A stretch of DNA of 17,998 nucleotides from RUG806 sp963624415. Its GTDB lineage: Bacteria; Bacillota; Clostridia; Oscillospirales; Acutalibacteraceae. The notes beneath the pieces are model-generated. The model did not search any database, had not been told where the DNA came from, and saw only the letters and a program-made list of their open reading frames with translations. The translations under genes were made by a program, and so were the position numbers. The stretch spans positions 1-17,998 of the forward strand of contig CAVFPQ010000035.1 of NCBI GenBank assembly GCA_963624415.1, in the 5' to 3' direction. This document shows, piece by piece, positions 8,604 to 13,734 of this stretch (position 1 is the stretch's first letter; every line of letters begins with the position of its first letter).

Positions 8604-9579
8604 AGAAAAAAAGCTTGTTGAGGTTGTCGGCTTAAAGCAGTATTTTACGCCCCTCGGTGCCGGCAGAACAAAGAAAAGAATTAAAGCCGTTGATGATGTT
8701 TCGTTCTATATAAACAAGGGTGAGACATTGGGACTTGTCGGTGAGTCGGGCTGCGGCAAGACTACGGCAGGCAGAACGCTTCTGCGTCTTTATGAGCCCA
8801 CCGACGGCAAGATAGTATACGACGGCGATACGATTTTCGACAAGCAGAACAAAATTGCCGTGAACATGCTTCCGTACCGCCGCAAGATGCAGATGGTGTT
8901 TCAGGACCCGTATGCATCTCTTGACCCCAGAATGACAATTGCCGATATTGTCGGTGAGCCTATTGACATACATAAGCTTGCCGCTTCAAAAAAAGACAGA
9001 CATGACAGGATTATATCCCTCCTTGAAACTGTCGGACTGAACTCCGAACACGCCAACCGTTATCCGCATGAATTTTCGGGCGGTCAGCGTCAGCGTGTGG
9101 GCATTGCCAGAGCTTTGGCTGTCGACCCCGAGTTTATAGTCTGCGATGAGCCGGTATCCGCTCTTGATGTTTCAATTCAGGCGCAGGTTGTCAATATGTT
9201 CGAGGACTTACAGCGTGACAGAGGGCTTACATATCTGTTTATCGCCCACGATCTGAGCGTTGTAAAGCATATTTCAAATCGTATAGGCGTTATGTACCTC
9301 GGAAAGCTCGTTGAGCTTGCGGACAGCCTTGAGGTTATCCGTCATCCGGTGCATCCGTATACAAAGAGCCTTATTTCGGCTATACCCGAAGCCGATCCCA
9401 AAACGGCGAGAGAGTCAAAGCGTATTCCGCTTCAGGGCGATGTTCCGAGCCCCATGAATCCGCCGTCGGGGTGCCGTTTCCGCACTCGCTGCCCGTATGC
9501 TACCGACAAGTGCGCAGAGAGCTGCCCGGAGCTTAAGGAGGTTTCGGCAGGGCATTTTGCGGCGTGCCATCTTCTTTAA
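8596..9579 (+). CDS. oppF: Peptide ABC transporter ATP-binding protein, OppF/DppF type
   Basis: A 327-aa ATPase, normal for OppF. Walker A is GESGCGKT (49-56), the Q-loop MVFQDPYASLDPRMT, the signature FSGGQRQRVGIARAL, Walker B FIVCDEPVSALDV and the switch His FIAHDLSVV. The C-terminal domain has HPYTKSLISAIPEADP and the cysteine-containing GCRFRTRC...C...C ending. It pairs with OppD to form the asymmetric ATPase engine. The ATG at 8596 overlaps the oppD stop by 8 bp and is preceded by a G-rich SD-like tract near 8582-8586, which suggests translational coupling. It is the last gene of the tight oppBCDF cluster. Downstream, 514 bp of repeats precede oppA. Confidence 0.93.
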   Translation: MSEEKKLVEVVGLKQYFTPLGAGRTKKRIKAVDDVSFYINKGETLGLVGESGCGKTTAGRTLLRLYEPTDGKIVYDGDTIFDKQNKIAVNMLPYRRKMQMVFQDPYASLDPRMTIADIVGEPIDIHKLAASKKDRHDRIISLLETVGLNSEHANRYPHEFSGGQRQRVGIARALAVDPEFIVCDEPVSALDVSIQAQVVNMFEDLQRDRGLTYLFIAHDLSVVKHISNRIGVMYLGKLVELADSLEVIRHPVHPYTKSLISAIPEADPKTARESKRIPLQGDVPSPMNPPSGCRFRTRCPYATDKCAESCPELKEVSAGHFAACHLL

Positions 9580-9584
9580 CCGAT

Positions 9585-9755
9585 AATTAAGAATTCACAA
9601 TTCATAATGTCGGAAGTCCTGCGGACCTGATTATATAATTAACAATTAAGAATTCACAATTCATAATGTCGGAAGTCCTGCGGACTTGATTATATAATTA
9701 ATAATTAAGAATTCACAATTCATAATGTAGGAAGTCCTGCGGACTTGATTTTATA
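9585..9755 (+). repeat. Three tandem copies of a 59-bp hairpin-bearing repeat
   Basis: Copies start at 9585, 9644 and 9703, exactly 59 bp apart; the third is cut at about 9755 by the next element. Each unit starts with AT-rich heptamers (AATTAAG AATTCAC AATTCAT AATGT) and continues with GGAAGTCC-TGC-GGACTTGATT, a 6-bp stem with a 3-nt loop. Copies 2 and 3 have the perfect stem AAGTCC/GGACTT; copy 1 has GGACCT, losing one pair. Only a few substitutions separate the copies. There is no coding potential. Position between oppF and oppA suggests attenuation or mRNA-end protection, but that is inference. Confidence 0.9.
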
Positions 9756-9812
9756 AGCTTCGCAAGAGGAAATATATTACCTTCAAAAATCAATTCCGGA
9801 TTACGCGAAGCT
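9756..9812. repeat. Structured element copy A with 8-bp terminal inverted repeats
   Basis: AGCTTCGC (9756-9763) and GCGAAGCT (9805-9812) are perfect inverted repeats around a 41-nt interior containing CAATTCCGGATTAC. The right arm continues ATATAATC. A diverged copy lies at 9932-9987 with a different but still self-complementary stem. The arm GCTTCGC also ends the repeats at 13039-13074 and 17475-17541. Confidence 0.8.
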
Positions 9813-9821
9813 ATATAATCC

Positions 9822-9839
9822 AAAACGCTTTAGCGTTTT
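9822..9839. other. Short A/T-flanked hairpin, terminator-like in either direction
   Basis: AAAACGCT pairs with AGCGTTTT around TT (effectively AAAACGC, loop TTTA, GCGTTTT). The AT-rich stem ends give it terminator character, but the stem is short. It lies between element A and the heptamer satellite. Confidence 0.5.
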
Positions 9840-9844
9840 CCTTC

Positions 9845-9920
9845 ATTATGCATTCTGCATTATGCATTCTGCATTCTGCATTATGTATTCTGCATTCTGC
9901 ATTCTGCATTCTGCATTCTC
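9845..9920. repeat. Heptanucleotide satellite, ATT[CA]TGC type, about 10.9 units
   Basis: Ten complete 7-bp units, ATTCTGC with ATTATGC/ATTATGT variants, run in phase from 9845 to 9914, followed by ATTCTC at 9915-9920. The last four full units are identical, which suggests slippage or expansion from one end. A seven-base period also appears in the first part of the neighbouring 59-bp units. Confidence 0.92.
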
Positions 9921-9931
9921 AAGAGTGGTTA

Positions 9932-9987
9932 AGCTTTGCGAGAAGAAACGTATTGCCCTCAAAATCAATTCCGGATTACGCAAAGCT
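9932..9987. repeat. Structured element copy B, with stems covarying relative to copy A
   Basis: AGCTTTGCG (9932-9940) and CGCAAAGCT (9979-9987) form a 9-bp perfect inverted repeat. The interior shares TCAATTCCGGATTACG with copy A, and the 3' flank TATATAAT is also shared. The stem differs from copy A at matching positions on both arms (TTCGC/GCGAA against TTTGC/GCAAA), so pairing is preserved. No good promoter for oppA was found in or after this element. Confidence 0.8.
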
Positions 9988-10054
9988 ATATAATTATTAA
10001 TTGTAAAGTGTATTTATTGCCTCAACGGCAGTGGATATATACAGTTCAAAAAAC

Positions 10055-10066
10055 GGGGTAGTCCCC
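10055..10066 (+). other. Small GGGG/CCCC hairpin in the oppA leader
   Basis: GGGG-TAGT-CCCC forms a 4-bp G:C stem flanked by A-tracts, 27 nt before the oppA ATG and 11 nt before its RBS. It could shape translation or transcript stability, but the stem is too short for a firm call. Confidence 0.3.
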
Positions 10067-10093
10067 AAAAAAATTCAGAAAGGTAAGTCAGAC

Positions 10094-11809
10094 ATGAACA
10101 AAAGAAAGATCATCGCACTGGTGCTTGCACTCGCCATGTCTGTTTCCATGCTTTTCGGCTTCGCTGCCTGCGGCGGCGATAAAGGCTCGGATACAACCGA
10201 TGCCGCAAATACCGATAAAAAGTATGCGGATCAGATTACGGTTCAGGTAGGCCCCAACCCCGAAACACTTGATCCCGCTCTCAACTCCGCAGTTGACGGC
10301 GGCAACATGCTCATCACACTTTTTGAGACACTCCTCATAATTGACGAGGACAATAACGTACAGCCCGGCCAGGCCGAGAAGTACGATGTAAGCGACGACG
10401 GCCTTGTATGGACTTTCACAATGCGTGACGGTCTTAAGTGGTCCGACGGTACCGAGCTTAACGCTAAGGACTTTGAGTATACCTTTAAGCGTGTTATCGA
10501 TACCAAGCTTGCAGCTCCCTATGCCGAAACAGTATGCGGCATGATTGACGGTTATACCGCGGCTATGGGCAACCCCGATGAAGAGGGCAACCCCACAACC
10601 GAGGCAAATCCCGATCTTCTTAACGTAAAAGCGAGCGAAGACGGCAAAACTCTTACTGTTACACTTGCTTATCCCTGCTCCTATTTCGACAAGATTGTCG
10701 CTTTCGCAACACTCAGCCCCGTTCAGAAGGCTACTGTTGAAGCTAACGGCGATTCATGGGCTACCGATGCCGCAACCTATGTCTGCAACGGTCCTTACAT
10801 GATCGAAAAGTGGACTCCCGGCGAGAGCATTCTTCTTAAGAAGAACCCCAACTACGTCGGCGGCTGGGACAACAGCAAGATCGTTACCAATCACATTAAC
10901 TTCCTTCTTCTTGAAGATTCTTCCGCCGCATTCGCAGCATACAATTCCGGCGAAGCTCTTATGATTAAGGACGTTCCCACAGATGAAATCGCTTCCCTTA
11001 CAAAGGCAGAGGACGGCGGTGACTTCTATGTAGATCCCATTCTCGGTACATATTATATCTCACTTAACCTTGACAAAGAGATTTTCCAGAACAAGAATGT
11101 CCGCAAGGCTCTTTCTCTCGCAATTGACCGTGAGTATATTGCTACAAAGATTATGGGCGGCACATACTCCGCAGCTTACGATTTCGTAGGCCCCGGTGTT
11201 GTTGATGCCGAAGGCTATTTCGAAGAAAACGGCTCCAAGACTCGCGGCGGCTCGTTCATCAGCACCGATTATGCAGCTAACCTTGAAGAAGCCAAGAAGG
11301 CTCTTGCAGAGGCCGGCTATCCCAACGGTGAAGGCTTCCCCGTTATCACATATTCAACCAATGATTCCGGTTATCATGTACCTCTTGCAGAGTACCTTCA
11401 GGATGCTTATAAGCAGCTTGGTATAACCATGGAAATCGAAAAGGTTGAGTGGTCATCATTTACTCCCCAGCGTCGTTCCGGTGACTATGAAATGGCTCGT
11501 AACGGCTGGGTAATGGACTATAACGATGCTTCCAATATGCTTGAACTCTTTGTTTCCACAAACGGCAACAACGACGGTAATTACAACAATCCGGCATTTG
11601 ATGCAGCTATTGAAAAGTCCAAGACAGCCGACAAGGCGGCACACTATGAGGCTCTTCATGAGGCTGAGGAAATCGTTCTTGAAGACTACGGCTTTATTCC
11701 CGTTGCCTACTACAACGACTTCTGGCTTCAGAGCAGCAAGCTTGTAGGCTCATGGCACAGCCCCTATGGCTACTGGTACTTCCAGTATGCATATGCACTT
11801 GAGGCGTAA
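10094..11809 (+). CDS. oppA: Peptide-binding lipoprotein of the ABC importer (OppA/DppA, SBP family 5)
   Basis: A 571-aa extracellular substrate-binding lipoprotein. The signal peptide MNKRKIIALVLALAMSVSML ends with GFAAC, lipidating a Cys near residue 27, followed by a short Gly/Asp/Thr linker. The mature protein begins ITVQVGPNPETLDPALNS and contains LKWSDGTELNAKDFEYTFKR and FQNKNVRKALSLAIDREYIA, all typical of the SBP_bac_5 family that captures oligopeptides, dipeptides or nickel. The peptide role follows from the oppBCDF context. The ATG at 10094 has GAAAGG (10078-10083) 10 nt upstream; the reading frame extends upstream to a GTG at 10031 without an RBS. It is separated from oppF by 514 bp of repeats, so a different mRNA level from oppBCDF is plausible. 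Codons here favour C-ending forms, as expected for an abundant protein. Confidence 0.93.
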   Translation: MNKRKIIALVLALAMSVSMLFGFAACGGDKGSDTTDAANTDKKYADQITVQVGPNPETLDPALNSAVDGGNMLITLFETLLIIDEDNNVQPGQAEKYDVSDDGLVWTFTMRDGLKWSDGTELNAKDFEYTFKRVIDTKLAAPYAETVCGMIDGYTAAMGNPDEEGNPTTEANPDLLNVKASEDGKTLTVTLAYPCSYFDKIVAFATLSPVQKATVEANGDSWATDAATYVCNGPYMIEKWTPGESILLKKNPNYVGGWDNSKIVTNHINFLLLEDSSAAFAAYNSGEALMIKDVPTDEIASLTKAEDGGDFYVDPILGTYYISLNLDKEIFQNKNVRKALSLAIDREYIATKIMGGTYSAAYDFVGPGVVDAEGYFEENGSKTRGGSFISTDYAANLEEAKKALAEAGYPNGEGFPVITYSTNDSGYHVPLAEYLQDAYKQLGITMEIEKVEWSSFTPQRRSGDYEMARNGWVMDYNDASNMLELFVSTNGNNDGNYNNPAFDAAIEKSKTADKAAHYEALHEAEEIVLEDYGFIPVAYYNDFWLQSSKLVGSWHSPYGYWYFQYAYALEA

Positions 11810-11861
11810 TTTTCAGTTTCCCCACTGCTGAAAAAACAAATTTTGAACTGTAAATAAGGTG

Positions 11862-11889
11862 CGGCGGTGTAAGCCCGGCTTGCCCGCCG
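11862..11889 (+). other. Compound hairpin downstream of oppA
   Basis: CGGCGG (11862-11867) pairs with CCGCCG (11884-11889), enclosing AAGC-CCG-GCTT (11871-11881). No T-tract follows. It directly abuts the 50-bp direct repeat copy. It may help end the oppA transcript or protect its 3' end. Confidence 0.5.
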
Positions 11890-11939
11890 ACCGAACAAAA
11901 AGCCGCCCGGACAGCTCGCACCTGCCCGGGCGGTATTAT
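11890..11939. repeat. 50-bp perfect direct repeat, copy 1, containing a terminator-like hairpin
   Basis: This copy is identical base for base to 12841-12890; the bases immediately outside differ on both sides. Inside, CCGCCCGG (11903-11910) pairs with CCGGGCGG (11926-11933). On the - strand the stem is followed by CTTTTTG, the classical terminator tail; on the + strand the tail TATTATGCTTAT is weaker. It lies about 80 bp after oppA, so it is probably the original opp operon end. Together with copy 2 it brackets the two-gene cassette. Confidence 0.92.
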
Positions 11940-11973
11940 GCTTATAGGTATGGTTTGAATCATACTGATACAC

Positions 11974-12003
11974 TTGACAAAATATAGTTTTCAGCTGTAT
12001 AAT
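11974..12003 (+). promoter_or_regulatory. Promoter of the two-gene cassette
   Basis: A perfect TTGACA (11974-11979) and a perfect TATAAT (11998-12003) are separated by 18 bp. The start would be near 12010, giving a leader of about 60 nt. It lies entirely inside the direct-repeat-bounded segment, so the cassette carries its own strong promoter. Confidence 0.82.
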
Positions 12004-12071
12004 ATATATAAGAAAAGTTTGTTGTGTTCAATATTTTAAGCAAAAAAGCATCAGAAAGGGGTGTAAATGTC

Positions 12072-12635
12072 ATGTCTGAAAAAGAAATTGTACAACGTGG
12101 TTGTATTGATATTTGGATAGACGATATTGTGCCATGTCTTCGAGATACTGTGACAGGTGATTTGATGAACACGGTTGTATTCAAAATCGAAAGCCGTTCA
12201 TATCTCAAGAAGTTCAAAAAGAATGATGGCTGGCATATCAACTGGGATGAAGTGCCTAAAGATATTGATGTTTATGCTCTTGCACTTCTTGATACCAATG
12301 AAATTCAGGGACTTGTCGGTTTAAGAAATGATAAAGACGCCGACGCAGTGTATATGCATTGGGCTTGTGCGGCTCCTCAAAATAATAAGTATGAATTCGG
12401 TGTGCAGAAGTATGAAGGTGTCGGAGGACATTTATTTGCAATAGCTGCGGATAAATCAATCCAATGGGGGCATGGAGGTGCTATTTACGGATTTGCGGCA
12501 AACGAACAACTTCTAAATCACTATACAGAAAAATTCGGGGCTGTGTATCTCGGAGTACTGCATAAATATCATTTTTGGATTCCGGAAGATGAGGCAAAAA
12601 AGATGTTGGAGGTGTATCATTATGAGTGGAACTGA
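12072..12635 (+). CDS. Hypothetical protein with GNAT-acetyltransferase-like features
   Basis: A 187-aa soluble protein I do not recognise as any named family. No signal peptide or TM segment is seen. The middle looks GNAT-like: a strand-like segment DVYALALLDTNEIQGLVGLR (67-85), then QKYEGVGGHLFAIAADKSI (112-130), which resembles the [QR]xxGxG acetyl-CoA pyrophosphate loop and helix, then AANEQLLNHYTEKFGA (142-157), like the usual NxxAxxxYxxxGF end. Acetyltransferase activity is inference. The ATG at 12072 has AAAGGGG 10 nt upstream; the frame extends back without another good start. The next ORF overlaps by 14 bp. Gly and other codons favour GGA/GGT and A/T endings, unlike the GGC-rich neighbours, suggesting transfer. 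It could be a toxin in a two-gene module or a defence or housekeeping accessory. Confidence 0.72.
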   Translation: MSEKEIVQRGCIDIWIDDIVPCLRDTVTGDLMNTVVFKIESRSYLKKFKKNDGWHINWDEVPKDIDVYALALLDTNEIQGLVGLRNDKDADAVYMHWACAAPQNNKYEFGVQKYEGVGGHLFAIAADKSIQWGHGGAIYGFAANEQLLNHYTEKFGAVYLGVLHKYHFWIPEDEAKKMLEVYHYEWN

Positions 12636-12831
12636 CATAGTAAAAATTCCAAAATTTTTAGAGGGTGAATCACTTCCCGACGGCTATTTTGATTCGCCTG
12701 ATCCTTATGCAGATCCGCCTAAGGTTCAATATAATTTCAGAGCAATGGTGAATTACGCCTTAAAACACGGAAAAAGTGTCACAGAACTTACAAAAGAAGA
12801 AGTGAAGCCGTTTCTGCTCAAACAGAGTTGA
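12622..12831 (+). CDS. Small hypothetical protein, 69 aa, partner of the GNAT-like gene
   Basis: The ATG at 12622 has GGAGG (12608-12612) 9 nt upstream, inside the preceding gene; an upstream in-frame ATG at 12589 has no RBS. The protein starts with a polar/aromatic segment rich in Pro, Asp and Tyr (PDGYFDSPDPYADPP, 19-33) that is probably extended, followed by a likely helical C-terminus (VQYNFRAMVNYALKHGKSV, then TELTKEEVKPFLLKQS). No ribbon-helix-helix or other DNA-binding motif is recognised. A 14-bp overlap with the upstream gene implies translational coupling and an interacting pair. An antitoxin or adaptor role is inference from size, overlap and order. The 50-bp repeat copy 2 begins 10 bp after the stop and would act as the 3' boundary. 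Confidence 0.7.
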   Translation: MSGTDIVKIPKFLEGESLPDGYFDSPDPYADPPKVQYNFRAMVNYALKHGKSVTELTKEEVKPFLLKQS

Positions 12832-12840
12832 ACTGCCTTT

Positions 12841-12890
12841 ACCGAACAAAAAGCCGCCCGGACAGCTCGCACCTGCCCGGGCGGTATTAT
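12841..12890. repeat. 50-bp perfect direct repeat, copy 2
   Basis: Identical to 11890-11939 and offset by 951 bp. It includes the same CCGCCCGG/CCGGGCGG hairpin (12854-12861 and 12877-12884) and starts 10 bp after the 69-aa gene. Flanks differ from copy 1 on both sides (T against G upstream, A against G downstream). Confidence 0.92.
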
Positions 12891-12967
12891 ATATAAAAGG
12901 AAGATCATCGCACCGATCTATCCTGATTTATATGCTGCACCGTCAAAATTAAATCAACATAAATTAT

Positions 12968-12996
12968 CGGTAATAACAGAACTTTTATTGTTACCG
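12968..12996. other. Imperfect hairpin in the cassette-marR intergenic stretch
   Basis: CGGTAATAA (12968-12976) pairs with TTGTTACCG (12988-12996) with one U-G pair. Another small hairpin, TGACTGC-TTTG-GCAGTCA, lies at 13015-13032. The 428-bp gap between the 69-aa gene and marR (12832-13260) also holds repeat copy 2, an inverted family repeat (13039-13074) and the marR promoter. Nothing further was recognised between 13075 and 13180. Confidence 0.45.
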
Positions 12997-13038
12997 TGCT
13001 GCTTGTAAAAGACCTGACTGCTTTGGCAGTCAAACCTC

Positions 13039-13074
13039 CTGCGAAGCTGTATAATTCAAGTCCGCAGGACTTCC
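13039..13074 (-). repeat. Inverted copy of the AAGTCC/GCTTCGC repeat family
   Basis: Read on the - strand this is GGAAGTCCTGCGGACTTGAA, then TTATACAGCTTCGCAGG: the hairpin core plus GCTTCGC arm of the units at 9725-9763. Core AAGTCC-GCA-GGACTT is at 13058-13072. The heptamer AT-rich part is absent. Confidence 0.82.
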
Positions 13075-13181
13075 TTGGTTTTCTGACTCCCGGCCCCTTA
13101 TGTGCCTTGTTCGCTGTTCCTTGTCCAAAATGTTCCATAAATATTGCCGAAACTTTTCATTATCCTTGTTATATTTGCATA

Positions 13182-13210
13182 TTGCCAAAATATATATATT
13201 GTGATATTAT
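13182..13210 (+). promoter_or_regulatory. Promoter of the marR-ABC exporter operon
   Basis: TTGCCA (13182-13187), a 17-bp spacer and TATTAT (13205-13210). The -10 box touches the first of two operators, the normal placement for a repressor-controlled promoter. Confidence 0.68.
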
Positions 13211-13244
13211 GTTGCATGCTACATAAATTGTGTCGCACGCGACA
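13210..13244. promoter_or_regulatory. Two MarR-type operators, 21 bp apart
   Basis: TGTTGCATGCTACA (13210-13223) and TGTCGCACGCGACA (13231-13244) fit one palindromic pattern, TGT[TC]GCA[TC]GC[TG]ACA. The second has perfect TGTCGC/GCGACA arms. The 21-bp offset is two helical turns, so two dimers would bind the same face. The sites cover the region from the -10 box to just before the RBS. Confidence 0.75.
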
Positions 13245-13260
13245 AAAAGGAGTGTGTACG

Positions 13261-13734
13261 GTGCATAATACAGAGCATATCGGGCCGCTGTTCAAGATAA
13301 TCGGCAATGCGGTTGACAGCGATATTTCACGCCAGGTCAGCAAATCGGGGCTGACAAGCGCGCAGATGTTTATACTTCACTTTCTGTCAAAACAGCCGGA
13401 AAACGAGATTTTTCAGAAGGATCTCGAACAGGCTTTGGAGCTGAGTCACGCCACGGTAGCCGGAATTATTTCACGGCTTGAAGCAAAGGGATTTCTGAAG
13501 CTTGTGCCGAGTGAAAAAGACAAACGGTGCAAGCAGATTGTCGCAACCGACAAAGCAAAGGAATGCGACAAAAAAACCGATGCGGTCATAAATGCGGAGG
13601 AAGAACAGCTTCTCAGCGGTTTCTCGGACGAAGAAAAAACACAGTTAAGGTCATATCTAAACAGATTGCTCGGAAATCTCGGCATAGAAATGCCGTCGTC
13701 GGGCTACCCTGAAGGAGGTCAGATAAAGCAATGA
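13261..13734 (+). CDS. MarR-family transcriptional regulator
   Basis: A 157-aa protein, typical for MarR. It has an N-terminal dimerisation helix (HIGPLFKIIGNAVDSDI), then a winged HTH: LTSAQMFILHFLSKQP (about 31-46), then the recognition region IFQKDLEQALELSHATVAGIISRLEAKGFL (about 50-79), and the wing VPSEKDKRCKQIVATDKA (about 82-99), which matches the family's D-x-R wing pattern. A C-terminal helix completes the dimer interface. The GTG at 13261 is selected because AAGGAG (13247-13252) lies 8 nt upstream and the operator is just 5' of it. The stop overlaps the ABC gene start (ATGA at 13731-13734). It probably represses its own operon and is relieved by the exporter's substrate; the ligand is unknown. 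Confidence 0.92.
   Translation: MHNTEHIGPLFKIIGNAVDSDISRQVSKSGLTSAQMFILHFLSKQPENEIFQKDLEQALELSHATVAGIISRLEAKGFLKLVPSEKDKRCKQIVATDKAKECDKKTDAVINAEEEQLLSGFSDEEKTQLRSYLNRLLGNLGIEMPSSGYPEGGQIKQ

Noticed and set aside
9845..9920. CRISPR-like array
   Set aside because: The repeat unit is only 7 bp with no spacers, and no cas genes are present. It is a simple satellite.
10001..10041. Promoter for oppA (TTGTAA or TTGCCT with TATATA)
   Set aside because: Spacing is wrong (13 bp for the TTGCCT/TATATA pair) or there is no -10 match, so no promoter is claimed between the repeats and oppA.
11890..12890. Insertion sequence flanked by direct repeats
   Set aside because: No transposase is encoded and no terminal inverted repeats are seen. 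The 50-bp repeats are far longer than normal target-site duplications.
12996..13226. 76-aa open frame on the + strand before marR
   Set aside because: It runs through an inverted repeat, the marR promoter and an operator. There is no RBS and the sequence looks random.
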